Origin: CAVVFX01 sp963747535
GTDB lineage: Bacteria; Acidobacteriota; Terriglobia; Bryobacterales; Bryobacteraceae
Direction: 5' to 3'
Assembly: GCA_963747535.1 (NCBI GenBank)
Contig: CAVVFX010000017.1
Coordinates: 186,001-250,000 of the forward strand
DNA: 64,000 nt
The notes beneath the pieces were generated by a model. The model was given only the letters and a program-made list of their open reading frames with translations. It was not told the DNA's origin and searched no databases. A program made the position numbers and the translations under genes. Shown here piece by piece: positions 42,911 to 51,466 of this stretch (position 1 is its first letter; the number at the start of each line of letters is the position of its first letter).

Positions 42911-45154
42911 CTAGTTGTTCGTTTTCGCGGTAAGTTCCAAAAGCATTTTCTGCGCGGGACGATAGCCCGGTGCAGCTTCCAATGAGGCTACCACTTCATC
43001 CCTGGCCTGGTCGTCGTGACCGGCGGCGTGCAGCGCCTGGGCGAGGTTGAAATGGCTGGCGGCCTGATCGAGCGGATGCATGTAAACCACGGTGCGGTAT
43101 TCGCGGATGGCGTCCGCGGTGTCGCCATTGGCCAGTTCCAGGCCACCCAGCCGGGCGAGTAGATCCTGATCGATCGGATCGATGTACAGCAGCCGGGTCA
43201 GAGTTGCCTGGGCTTCTTTCTTGTGGCCTGCTTCTTCTTGCAGAGTGGCGAGTTTCTTCACCGTCTCCGGATCGCGGCCGCCGATTTTGGACCAGGCTTC
43301 AAGCTGTACCATGGCGTGCTCTTTATCGCCTTTCTCAAGGTACAGCTTGGAGAGCATCTGGTAGGCGCTGCCGTTCTCGACGAAGTCCGGATAGAGATCG
43401 CGGATCGAAAGTAGTTTCGCGATCGCCTCGTCACGCCGCGCATCGTCGTTACGACCGTCGCCGAGCATCGCGTCCACGGCCTTCATGCCTTCCCGCCACT
43501 TATCGAAACCCTCCACTGTAGTTTTGGTTTCACCGTCCAGATAGGTCATGAATTCTTTATCGAACGCTTCCGGACTCAAGCCGAGATGCTTCTCGATCAC
43601 TTCACTCGTTGGGGCATTGCTGGTAAAAGCGTGGACCAGTTCGAGCAGTTTGGGTTCGCCCCATTTTTTCGAAATGAAGTCGCAGATTTTGCCCGCCTGG
43701 TAATACGACACCACCACTTGTGTTTCGTACGTCGGATGGATGAAGCCGCGGTCGAGCTCCGCGACGGGCAGAAGCTTCTTCTCTTTGATGGCCTGGATCA
43801 CATGCGGATCGAGACGGTCGCCCCAGTCGGGCGCGCCCGAGGCCGCGGTCTCCTCGTGCACCGCCAGACCTTCGGTATACCAGCGCGGCACGCGATGCTT
43901 CGTCATGGAGAGTACGAACACATGACTCAACTCGTGCCACATGGTGCTGTCCCAATGAAAACTTCCCGGCGGCCGGCCTGACGGGCTGTCCATCGCCACG
44001 ATCGAGCCGAACGTCACACCCAACGCGCCCAGTCCGGGCATACCCATGGTGCGGACGGCGAAATCCTCGTGATCGGGGTAGACTTCCACCTGCACCGGAC
44101 GGTCCAGCTTGTACTGATATTTCTTCTCGTACACCGCAATGGCTCGCTTCAACTCGGATTCGAAATAGGGCCGCAGAACCTCGGCTTCCTTGTACGGGCT
44201 CGCTTTGGTTTCCTTGATGCTCAATTTGAGGATGGTGTTGTCGGTCTCGAAGAATTTAAAATTTTTGTAGCTGTCCATCAGGGTCAGGGTGTTTTTGGTG
44301 GGAAGGTCCTGGTATTTGTTGTTCCAGGCCAGTTCCAGTTCCTGGCGCGCCTCGCTATCCCGCCCGAGACGCATGAGGTTGATGCCGAGTTCGGAATGAG
44401 CTTCCCAGAGATCGGGTTGAACCTGGATGGCTTTGCGATAAAGCGCGATGCCTTCTTCGTAGCGGCGGTTGATGACAAAAAAATGAGCTGCCGTCGAGTA
44501 GCCCTCACCATTGTGGGGATGCTTGTCGAGAATTTTGGCGAACCAGGGCGATTCCAATTTGTCGTCCGGAGTGGCGGCGTCCAGGAGCTCGATGGTGCCG
44601 CGGATCGCCATGGCCTGGACGGCATCGGGTGATATGGCGAGGGCCATGTCGGCCTGCTCCTGCGCCTTTTTCGGATCGTTGTCTTCGAGGGCGATGCGGG
44701 ACATCAGTTCCCGGGCTTCGAAAAGCTTGGGATCGGCCTCGAGGGCCTTCTCGGCGATCTCGGAAGCCTTGTGGTCGTAATTTTCGGCGGCGATTTGCGC
44801 CAGGCCCAAGAGCGCCCGGGGGTGATCAGGTCGAAGCTCCAGCGCCTCGTTGAACAGGTCCGTAGCGATGTCGGGCTGGAAGCGGGCCTGGTACAGTTCG
44901 CCCCAACGGACTTTGTAGTCGGGATTGTCCGGAACGGCTGCCACCAAAACGCGAAACTGATCATTGGCGCCTTTGTAGTCGCCCTCCTTCCAGAGCGCGT
45001 TAGCGTGGTCGAGCATCTGCCGGGCGACAGCATTTGAGACTGAGGAGGGCGCCGGCGTGGCGCGCTTCGGCGCAGGTTGCTGGGCACATAGCAGGCCTAC
45101 CACGCCAGCCAACAGTACCGCTTGCTTATGCGCGCGGCTCAGAAGACGAATCAC
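42911..45154 (-). CDS. Secreted TPR protein with gluzincin (peptidase MA-like) domain
   Basis: 747 residues, GTG start at 45154 with a signal peptide (to about residue 25). N-terminal TPRs (about 38-290) include NALWKEGDYKGANDQFRVLV. The central zinc-peptidase domain has WHELSHVFVLSMTKHRVPRW followed by YTEGLAVHEE, a complete HExxH with downstream Glu (His at about 408). C-terminal TPRs follow (about 560-740). The HELSH plus EGLA pattern is the peptidase-MA-like gluzincin family. It should be a periplasmic metalloprotease or a scaffold. The GTGA overlap with the upstream gene couples them. Confidence 0.85.
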   Translation of the reverse strand: MIRLLSRAHKQAVLLAGVVGLLCAQQPAPKRATPAPSSVSNAVARQMLDHANALWKEGDYKGANDQFRVLVAAVPDNPDYKVRWGELYQARFQPDIATDLFNEALELRPDHPRALLGLAQIAAENYDHKASEIAEKALEADPKLFEARELMSRIALEDNDPKKAQEQADMALAISPDAVQAMAIRGTIELLDAATPDDKLESPWFAKILDKHPHNGEGYSTAAHFFVINRRYEEGIALYRKAIQVQPDLWEAHSELGINLMRLGRDSEARQELELAWNNKYQDLPTKNTLTLMDSYKNFKFFETDNTILKLSIKETKASPYKEAEVLRPYFESELKRAIAVYEKKYQYKLDRPVQVEVYPDHEDFAVRTMGMPGLGALGVTFGSIVAMDSPSGRPPGSFHWDSTMWHELSHVFVLSMTKHRVPRWYTEGLAVHEETAASGAPDWGDRLDPHVIQAIKEKKLLPVAELDRGFIHPTYETQVVVSYYQAGKICDFISKKWGEPKLLELVHAFTSNAPTSEVIEKHLGLSPEAFDKEFMTYLDGETKTTVEGFDKWREGMKAVDAMLGDGRNDDARRDEAIAKLLSIRDLYPDFVENGSAYQMLSKLYLEKGDKEHAMVQLEAWSKIGGRDPETVKKLATLQEEAGHKKEAQATLTRLLYIDPIDQDLLARLGGLELANGDTADAIREYRTVVYMHPLDQAASHFNLAQALHAAGHDDQARDEVVASLEAAPGYRPAQKMLLELTAKTNN

Positions 45155-46170
45155 TTCTCAATGGCCTCCTGAACCTGCGCCAGCTGGACCAGAAGCGACG
45201 TCAGGTTCTGTTTGTAGGTCGCGGGATCCATGGTGGTCTTCTCAAACTTGAGCTGATCGATCTGCGCCTGGATCTGATCGCGATGCTCCAGCAGCGCTTT
45301 CTTTTGTGGATCGATGGCCGCGTTCTTGGCCGTCCCGAAACGCACCAGGGGGAACGCCGCGGCGCGCAAGCCGACCCCGTTGCTCGCGGACGGATCCCGT
45401 TCGCCAGTGCCTTTACCGGTGTCTTCGATCACCGCGTGCTCGGTCGCCAGGCGTTTCTGGTCTTCATAGAACTTGAGGGTCTTCTGCTGTGCGTAACGGA
45501 AGGCTTCGAGAGCCGAGACCGTTTCGTTCTTGTCCGTATCAGCCGCGGGATCGCGCAATGCTTCCACCCAGAAGCGGGCAAATGCGGTAGCATTTTTTTC
45601 TGTCCCGTTGCGCGTGGCACAAACCACCACACGGCCTTCTTTGCGTAAGGCTGCGATGGAGCCGCCGCTGGCGCTGGTCATATTCACCACCAGTTGCCGC
45701 GAGGCCGGCACGCGATTCAGCGCCGCCGCCAACTCGGTTCCCGACAAATCCGGACCCGGCAGATTGAACTTATAATCGACGCCGTCGAAGGAGCCGTGTC
45801 CGATCATCATCACCACCAGCGAATCGGCGGTCTTGGCATCATGCGCAAACTTGTCGAGCGCTCCGGTCACCGCCGCTTTGGTAGCGGATGGTCCCTGGAG
45901 GGTTACAACAACCCGGTCCGGCCCTCCCGCCTTCAGCAGCTTATCGGTTTCGCCGGCGAGCATCTGGAAGCGCTGTTCGTAGTCCGGTTCACCGCCAAGG
46001 CCCGCGACCGTGAGATAGAAGGTCGTGGCATGGAGAGGCAGGGCTGCCAGGAGCAGCGGCAATATGTGGAGTAGGCCTTTGGCCTGCGCTAGCCGGTTGA
46101 AACGCGGCCGCCGCCAGGATTGGCTGCCCCACCTGCAGGCCAAAGGCCTACTCCACAAGCTCCTGTACAT
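45151..46170 (-). CDS. Secreted caspase-fold (C13-like) protein lacking the catalytic cysteine
   Basis: About 339 residues. The start at 46170 overlaps the upstream TGA (TGATG), the coupling style of this operon. Residues 5-36 are encoded by an inserted 93-bp palindromic element; without it the N-terminus would read MYRSLLPLLLAALPLHATTF, a good signal peptide. The body has the caspase-hemoglobinase pattern: VVVTLQGPSATKAAV, SLVVMMIGHGSFDGVDYKFN (His-Gly) and RQLVVNMTSASGGSIAALRK. The last should be xxCxSGG, but the Cys is absent. A C-terminal coiled coil follows. Probably a non-proteolytic scaffold. Confidence 0.75.
   Translation of the reverse strand: MYRSLWSRPLACRWGSQSWRRPRFNRLAQAKGLLHILPLLLAALPLHATTFYLTVAGLGGEPDYEQRFQMLAGETDKLLKAGGPDRVVVTLQGPSATKAAVTGALDKFAHDAKTADSLVVMMIGHGSFDGVDYKFNLPGPDLSGTELAAALNRVPASRQLVVNMTSASGGSIAALRKEGRVVVCATRNGTEKNATAFARFWVEALRDPAADTDKNETVSALEAFRYAQQKTLKFYEDQKRLATEHAVIEDTGKGTGERDPSASNGVGLRAAAFPLVRFGTAKNAAIDPQKKALLEHRDQIQAQIDQLKFEKTTMDPATYKQNLTSLLVQLAQVQEAIEK
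46065..46157. mobile_element. 93-bp palindromic element with 23-bp perfect inverted ends, in frame in a gene
   Basis: Left arm 46065-46087 and right arm 46135-46157 are perfect reverse complements (TGTGGAGTAGGCCTTTGGCC... and its mirror). The spacer is 47 bases. The length, 93, is 31 codons exactly. Removing it rejoins a signal peptide. It resembles a mobilised REP or palindromic element; no transposase is encoded. Confidence 0.8.
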
Positions 46171-48422
46171 CAAACGACACCCCACTTTCTCCGCAGCAGC
46201 CACTCGCCGCCGCGCAGGAATATTGCTAACAGAAATACGATCGGCATGTCCCAAAGGTCCAGCATTTCGTGGGCCGTGATTCCCGCCTCAGAATACGAGA
46301 TGTCCTTCGGGAGTTTGCCGGCATCGTCCAACGGATAGTAATGCCCGCCCGTGGCCTCCGACAGCTTTTCGAGCAGATCCCGATTCTGCGTCAGATGGAA
46401 ATTTTCGGCCACTCCATCTTCACGCCGGAACGCGAGCATATCGCGGCCTACCTCGCCCTTGTCATTTCGGACCAGGAACTCCGAAACATAAGATCCCGCA
46501 GCAGCCGCATCCCAATCCATCGCATAAATCCCGGGCTGATTGGCCACCGGCGCGAGTTTCACGAGTTCCGCGGACCCGGCCGGTCCGAGCACGTGCGCCT
46601 CCACCGTGGCGTTACTCACGGGTTCGTAGTTTTTATCACGGGCGTCCACCTGGAAATGCACCTTGGTTTCGTCGGACAGCACTTGCCTTGGAGTAGACGC
46701 GGTGACCTGGCCGGGTGTTTCGGAAACCAGCCAGCGCAGCAGTTGCGACCAGAAAGTCGCGTGCGTCGTGTCAGTGTGCTCAAACAGCATCTTCCAGCGC
46801 CAGCTTCCCGCAGTGGCGAAGACCGCGGTCCGTCCGCGTCCATAGTTCTGAACCACCAGCAGCGGGCTCTTATGGCGGTCCGGATGAATGACATCGAGCA
46901 ACTCAACCGCGCCCGGTTTGGGATCGCCGACCACCTGGTAGTTCGCCACGCCGGGCATCTTGGACCAGCGGATGGCGCTGCGCTCGGCATTGTCTTCGAG
47001 ACGACAGATCACGCTTTCCTTCCCCGCGGCAGTCAGTTCCGGCGCCGAAAAATCGCGAAAGAACGTCGGCGGCGCGCTCGGCAGCTGCACCGGAAACATC
47101 TCCGCCGCACCGGAGCGTCCCCAACCCCCTTCGGTCAGCGTAAATCGACCCGCTAAAAATAAGACGCCGCCGCCGCGCCGATTGGCGAACTCGCGGATTA
47201 AATCTACTTGCGCGGGAGTAAAGTACGTCGCTTCGACGCTGCCGATGATCAGGCCGTCGTACTGGAATAGCTCTTCAGCCGTAGTCGGAAACCCGGCTTC
47301 CAATTCATGCGGATTCGCGATGCCCTGGCGGTAAATCTTGTTCTGCGTGGTCCGCAGCATCGAAACGATTTCGACGCTTTTGTCATCTTCGAGCGCCCGC
47401 CGGATAAACTTGTACTCCCAACGCGGCTCGCCTTCGATATAGAGAATCCGCGCCTTGCGATTAGACACGTTGACTAACCGCAGGATCGCGTTATTCGCCG
47501 TATTGCTTTCACCCGGCAGCGGATCGATGGCGAACTGCAGCGCCCTCGGACCGGCGGCGCCGCCATTGAAAACGATATTCTCGGTCTGGGTCAAGCCATC
47601 GCCCTTAAAAGTAATGTCCTGCGTGGCCAGAACCTTGCCGCCGTCGCGTACCGTAAGACGGCCCTTGTCGCGGCTGTGGCCATACTGGCGGAAAGTAACC
47701 ACCGCGTTCAGCCGTGATTCCGGCAAGGCGCGCGGGGGTACGCTGGCATCGATCACCTCCACGTCGTTGGAGAGCTTTTCCTTCCCGACGCCAATGGTAT
47801 GAACGGGCACTCGCTGTTGACGAATGTGTGAAATAGTATCCAGGTCGACGCCGCCGGTATTGTCCGCGCCGTCGCTGACCACCACTACTGCTCCCAGAGG
47901 GATGCTCGACGATTCGGCCATCAACGAATCCAGACTATCGCCGAGGCGGGTGGCATTGGCTGCGGCAGTGATCGAGGAAACGTCGCCAACGCGCCGAATG
48001 TCATTGCCGAAAGAGTAGAGCCGGACCTGGAACTTCTTGCTCAGAGCATCCAGCAGGCCGTCGTCTTTCAGGGTTCTCTGAACTTGGGACAGACGGGTTT
48101 TACCTCCCTCGACGGTCCCCATGCTGCGCGAATCGTCCACCAGGACGGCTACCAGATTCTGCTGCGGCCGCAGGGTCGCGACGCTCAACGCCGGATGCCA
48201 GAGAAGCAGCAGCAACAGCGCCAGCATAGCGGTTTGCAGCAGCCAGATCGCGATCGGCCGTACGCCTTTGAGGTAGCCTCGATGACGGATCACGTGCCAG
48301 TAGAGGAGTCCGGCGGCGCCCAGAATACCCAGGACGAGAAGCCACTGGGGCCACGGTGTGAGGAAGACGATCTTGCCTTTCGAGAAAACCGCGGGCGAGT
48401 ATTTGAAGAGGAACTCGAACAT
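46170..48422 (-). CDS. VWA-domain membrane protein with glutamine-amidotransferase-like segment
   Basis: 750 residues. Two N-terminal helices (about 25-45, 57-82) are followed by a VWA domain opening LVAVLVDDSRSMGTVEGG (DxSxS) and VVVVSDGADNTGGVDLD. An Ig-like region comes next (about 230-320), then a GATase-like domain (ARILYIEGEPRWEYKFIRRA, YDGLIIGSVEATYFTPAQVD), and a final helix (PIVFLLAIFLRGGEWLLRRK). It resembles the large VWA proteins of Bat/MoxR loci in Acidobacteria and Planctomycetes. It is the first gene of the seven-gene operon; GGAG lies about 13 bases before the ATG. Confidence 0.85.
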   Translation of the reverse strand: MFEFLFKYSPAVFSKGKIVFLTPWPQWLLVLGILGAAGLLYWHVIRHRGYLKGVRPIAIWLLQTAMLALLLLLLWHPALSVATLRPQQNLVAVLVDDSRSMGTVEGGKTRLSQVQRTLKDDGLLDALSKKFQVRLYSFGNDIRRVGDVSSITAAANATRLGDSLDSLMAESSSIPLGAVVVVSDGADNTGGVDLDTISHIRQQRVPVHTIGVGKEKLSNDVEVIDASVPPRALPESRLNAVVTFRQYGHSRDKGRLTVRDGGKVLATQDITFKGDGLTQTENIVFNGGAAGPRALQFAIDPLPGESNTANNAILRLVNVSNRKARILYIEGEPRWEYKFIRRALEDDKSVEIVSMLRTTQNKIYRQGIANPHELEAGFPTTAEELFQYDGLIIGSVEATYFTPAQVDLIREFANRRGGGVLFLAGRFTLTEGGWGRSGAAEMFPVQLPSAPPTFFRDFSAPELTAAGKESVICRLEDNAERSAIRWSKMPGVANYQVVGDPKPGAVELLDVIHPDRHKSPLLVVQNYGRGRTAVFATAGSWRWKMLFEHTDTTHATFWSQLLRWLVSETPGQVTASTPRQVLSDETKVHFQVDARDKNYEPVSNATVEAHVLGPAGSAELVKLAPVANQPGIYAMDWDAAAAGSYVSEFLVRNDKGEVGRDMLAFRREDGVAENFHLTQNRDLLEKLSEATGGHYYPLDDAGKLPKDISYSEAGITAHEMLDLWDMPIVFLLAIFLRGGEWLLRRKWGVV

Positions 48423-48726
48423 CTTGATCCAGTCTCCGTTGGTGTCCGGCTTTTAGTTATCTGGCTAATTATCTAACGACACGGCAGTCGACAGGCGTTA
48501 CCTTTACCTTCTTTTTTCCGGACACTCGCCTTCGCGGGAGCCAGTCAGACAGTGTGGTACGGCCGGAGATTGAGGCAACTGCTGCGGGGACAGCGGAGCG
48601 GAGGCGCATACCCAGGGGCCTTATATGTCAAAAGGATAACACGTAGGACGCGCGCCAGCCGGTTCGGTGAGCAAAGTGCGCCGCACAAGAGCGGCCACCC
48701 CGGTTTGCGTTAACCTGAAACTGAGT
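48423..48726. other. Divergent gap between the MoxR operon and the Uma2 gene
   Basis: About 300 bases with no supportable gene. The stretch nearest the MoxR operon (48455-48485) is AT-rich (TTAGTTATCTGGCTAATTATC) and probably holds its promoter, but no clean -35/-10 pair can be named. Confidence 0.45.
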
Positions 48727-49308
48727 ATGGTGACGCTTTCGAAGTCTTCTCTCACGGAGCAGGAGTATCTGGAGATCGAACGCGCGGCCGAGTTCAAGAG
48801 CGAGTATCCCGATGGCTACATGTTCGCGATAGCTGGCGCAAGCCGGGTTCACAATCGGTTGACATGGAATCTCACGGCAAACCTCGGGACGCAACTCCGA
48901 GGCAAGGAATGCGTCGGATTCGGTAGCGATCAGCGTGTCCGGGTTCCATTGGGGAATTTCTATACCTATCCGGATATCAGCGTCGCTTGCGGACCCCAGT
49001 TTTCACCCGACCATCCCGACACGCTCATCAATCCGACGTTGATTATTGAAGTGCTTTCGGAATCCACTCGCGAATTTGACCGCGCCAGGAAGCTACGACT
49101 ATATCGGACCATTCCGTCGTTCGTCGAGTACTTGCTCGTCGATCAGTTCGAGGTGGCCGTAGAGCATCGGCGGAAGCAGCCCGACGGGTCCTGGTTGGTC
49201 CGCGAAACAGCCGGCTTGGATGGCGAAGTGGTGTTGGAATCGATTGGCTGCCGGGTCCGGCTGGCGGACGTTTACGAGGGCGCCGGGCTGGAACTCGGGC
49301 CAACTTGA
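48727..49308 (+). CDS. Uma2-family (DUF820) restriction-like endonuclease
   Basis: 193 residues from the ATG at 48727. The Uma2 core is complete: EYLEIERAAEFKSEYPDGYM, YTYPDISVACGP (the PD of the PD-(D/E)xK fold), NPTLIIEVLSESTREFDRAR and KLRLYRTIPSFVEYLLVDQ. This family has a nuclease fold, is abundant in Cyanobacteria and Acidobacteria, and has been linked to mobile DNA; its biological role is unclear. It seems to be a single gene; the in-frame extension to 48667 has no ribosome site. Confidence 0.85.
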   Translation: MVTLSKSSLTEQEYLEIERAAEFKSEYPDGYMFAIAGASRVHNRLTWNLTANLGTQLRGKECVGFGSDQRVRVPLGNFYTYPDISVACGPQFSPDHPDTLINPTLIIEVLSESTREFDRARKLRLYRTIPSFVEYLLVDQFEVAVEHRRKQPDGSWLVRETAGLDGEVVLESIGCRVRLADVYEGAGLELGPT

Positions 49309-49374
49309 AAACACTCGCGACAAGCCTCAGGGCGCACAACCGCGTCCCTTTCTATTGGTAGACTCGAATCAGAT

Positions 49375-49647
49375 ATGGATTTCGAAGGCTTTCAGGAGTT
49401 CATCCTCGAATCTGCCGCTCGTCACGATGCGGCTGTCGCCCAGCACGATGCGGCTATCGCTCAGCACAATGCGGCTATCGCCCGGCATGACGGCGAAATT
49501 GCCGACATCCGTGATTCGATCAAGTCCATGGTGAATACGGTTGATCGTTTGGTCGACAATCAGGTATTTCTCCAGGGATCATTGCAAGAACTGGAGCGGA
49601 TTGTCTTCCGGCATGCGACCGATCCGGGCGCACACAACGTGAATTAG
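49375..49647 (+). CDS. Small coiled-coil protein with heptad repeats, 90 residues
   Basis: Residues 17-44 are four near-identical seven-residue units (HDAAVAQ, HDAAIAQ, HNAAIAR, HDGEIAD), encoded by 21-bp tandem repeats at 49423-49506. The rest (IKSMVNTVDRLVDNQVFLQG, SLQELERIVFRH) continues the heptad pattern, so the whole protein should be one coiled coil. Family not recognised. It follows the Uma2 gene by 66 bases. Confidence 0.65.
   Translation: MDFEGFQEFILESAARHDAAVAQHDAAIAQHNAAIARHDGEIADIRDSIKSMVNTVDRLVDNQVFLQGSLQELERIVFRHATDPGAHNVN
49423..49506 (+). repeat. 21-bp tandem repeat (four units) in a coiled-coil gene
   Basis: Units at 49423, 49444, 49465 and 49486. The first three are nearly identical (CACGATGCGGCTNTCGCYCAG); the fourth is diverged. 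Each unit is one coiled-coil heptad, so copy-number change would preserve frame and helix register. Confidence 0.85.
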
Positions 49648-49776
49648 GCTTAGATTTTGGAAAGCTGATTTTGGCGATTCCCCATCACGGACGCGTTTCG
49701 AACTTTTGCTGCGTGCCCGCCTCCGGCGATACGCGTTTTTCCAGGAGCTGATGCTGATTGTGGTTTGGCGCAGTGC

Positions 49777-49806
49777 TTGACGATGCAGTAGGTAAGACGG
49801 TATCTT
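49777..49806 (+). promoter_or_regulatory. Predicted vapBC promoter, leaderless
   Basis: -35 TTGACG (49777-49782), 18-base spacer, -10 TATCTT (49801-49806). The transcription start would fall at about 49813, which is the A of the vapB ATG. No ribosome site is present. Confidence 0.6.
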
Positions 49807-49810
49807 ACCT
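49790..49810. promoter_or_regulatory. Palindromic operator AGGTAAGA-CGGTA-TCTTACCT
   Basis: Perfect 8-bp arms around a five-base centre, covering the -10 box and ending two bases before the vapB ATG. This is the expected position for autoregulation by an AbrB/MazE-type antitoxin. Confidence 0.7.
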
Positions 49811-49812
49811 GC

Positions 49813-50043
49813 ATGAAGACCACCGTTTCCTCCAAGGGCCAAATCATTCTGCCGGCGGAGTTCCGGCGGATGGACCGTGTCGAACCGGGGCAGGAGTTCG
49901 ATGTCGAGCGCCTCGATCGTGGGGACTATCGCCTGGTCCGGCGCGTGGCTCCGCTGAACGAAGGCGCGATTGACTGGCTACTTGCCTGTCCGCAGAAGGA
50001 CTACTTCGTTCCCATCGACTCTGAGTCGACGGATACGCTGTGA
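49813..50043 (+). CDS. vapB: VapB-type antitoxin (AbrB/MazE fold)
   Basis: 76 residues. The swapped-hairpin DNA-binding start MKTTVSSKGQIILPAEFRRM is the AbrB/MazE/SpoVT signature; the tail (LLACPQKDYFVPIDSESTD) should wrap the toxin. It neutralises the PIN toxin that follows and, with it, represses its own promoter at the palindrome just upstream. Stop and toxin start overlap by four bases (GTGA). Confidence 0.9.
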   Translation: MKTTVSSKGQIILPAEFRRMDRVEPGQEFDVERLDRGDYRLVRRVAPLNEGAIDWLLACPQKDYFVPIDSESTDTL

Positions 50044-50450
50044 AGTACTTAGTCGACGCGAACGTCCTGAGCGAGCTAACGAAACCAACGCCCGATCCGC
50101 GGGTCGTGGCGTGGCTTCGCGAACATGAGCCAGATATCGCCGTCGATCCTGTCATCCTCGGCGAGCTCCGATTCGGGATTATCATCCTTCCCAAGGGAAG
50201 GAAGCGGGTCGCCCTCGAACGCTGGTTTGACGCTGGGGTCCGGCGTCTCCACTGTCTTCCATGGGACGCGGATACGGGGCTGAAGTGGGGGGAACTGCTG
50301 GCGCGCCTTCGCACAACCGGGAAAGCTATGCCGATCAAGGATAGCCTCATCGCGGCGACTGCGGTCGTCCACGGGCTGACGGTTGCCACGCGAAATCGCG
50401 CTGATTTCGTGAACGCCGGCGTGCAAATCGTCGATCCATTCGTCGGCTGA
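50040..50450 (+). CDS. vapC: VapC-type PIN-domain toxin
   Basis: 136 residues, GTG start. PIN acidic residues are all present: Asp6 in YLVDANVLSELTKP, Glu43 in VILGELRFGI, Asp101 in MPIKDSLIAATAVVHGLTVA and Asp119 in TRNRADF. It is close to the FitB branch. It should be a magnesium-dependent RNase, typically cutting tRNA or rRNA. Coupled to vapB by a GTGA overlap. Confidence 0.92.
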   Translation: MKYLVDANVLSELTKPTPDPRVVAWLREHEPDIAVDPVILGELRFGIIILPKGRKRVALERWFDAGVRRLHCLPWDADTGLKWGELLARLRTTGKAMPIKDSLIAATAVVHGLTVATRNRADFVNAGVQIVDPFVG

Positions 50451-50629
50451 GGTCTCGCGCAGGTGCAGCCACCGTGCAAAAACGCTCAGACTCGGAGATA
50501 CCGAGCCTAACAATCCAGTCTACGATAATGCGGTATCTCGGGAGTTACCTCTTAAATCTGCGATCCAGTTACCGCACTCGTTGCCACTCCGAGTGCGGGC
50601 TCATGGCCAGGTTGTGAAATGATAATGGC

Positions 50630-51466
50630 ATGTGGTGGGTACGTTTCGGTGTGCTGCTGTCGGCTACAGCGTCGCTGCACGCTGCGTCGGGGCGTCTGGG
50701 GTCCGATTCCGTTTCGCTTGATTCGCCTCTGGTCATCGGACCATTGGAGGGTGCGTGTCCCGGGGCGCTGGAGCGCCGCGTGCCGCCAAACGGAGAACAT
50801 GCGGACTGGACCTGCAACGCGTGCCCCGAGGTGACAGGTTCGAAGCATGATTGGTGGACCCTCGAGTCGGTCATCTTCGGCCACTTCTCTGCCCCCGATT
50901 CAGAGGACGCGATCCTCTCGACGTACGGCTGCGTCGCGCATGCGGCCGGACCGATGGGCGGGTCGTTTCTAGTGACGCGGCGGAAGGGTGGCGATTGGCA
51001 ACTCGTCCATTATGCGATGACGTTGCTCACCTGGGAGTGTCGGAAGATCCGCATGTCGGATAGACGTGATGCGCTGGTCTGCGAAAACGGGGACGGGCAC
51101 CAAGGAATGGGCGAGACCTGGTACGAGAGGGTGACCGCCGAGCGCGGCAAGCTGGACTCGCAGGAGATCTTCCTGTTAAAAAACTCGATCACATCGTGCT
51201 TCTCGCCAGCGATCGACCAAAGCGCTGATGAATTCGATTTGCGGGCGACAGGTAAGGGGCGGTACGAGCTATTGGTGACAGTCCGATCGGGAACCAAGGT
51301 GCTCGGCGCAGAGGATCTGCGGCGTTGTCACTCGGGCGAGGTTTTGAACATTCCGACCACACGGTTCCAGTTGATCTTCCGATTCGACGGGCGGTCGTGG
51401 TGGCCGGTTCCGGAAACCGCAGCGGCGCTTGCGAAGATCCGCAGCATCCAACCGCCGGAGTTCTAG
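50630..51466 (+). CDS. Unknown secreted protein, 278 residues
   Basis: A signal peptide (WWVRFGVLLSATASLHAASG) is followed by a Cys- and Trp-rich domain: DWTCNACPEVTGSKHDWWTL, LSTYGCVAHAAGPMGGSFLV, WECRKIRMSDRRDALVCENG and a late RRCHSG. At least six cysteines could form disulfides. No family recognised and no catalytic motif. It stands alone, 180 bases after vapC, with no clear ribosome site. Confidence 0.65.
   Translation: MWWVRFGVLLSATASLHAASGRLGSDSVSLDSPLVIGPLEGACPGALERRVPPNGEHADWTCNACPEVTGSKHDWWTLESVIFGHFSAPDSEDAILSTYGCVAHAAGPMGGSFLVTRRKGGDWQLVHYAMTLLTWECRKIRMSDRRDALVCENGDGHQGMGETWYERVTAERGKLDSQEIFLLKNSITSCFSPAIDQSADEFDLRATGKGRYELLVTVRSGTKVLGAEDLRRCHSGEVLNIPTTRFQLIFRFDGRSWWPVPETAAALAKIRSIQPPEF

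Noticed and set aside
48423..48660. Possible small gene upstream of the MoxR operon
   Set aside because: No ORF with start, ribosome site and coherent composition; the region looks like promoter DNA.
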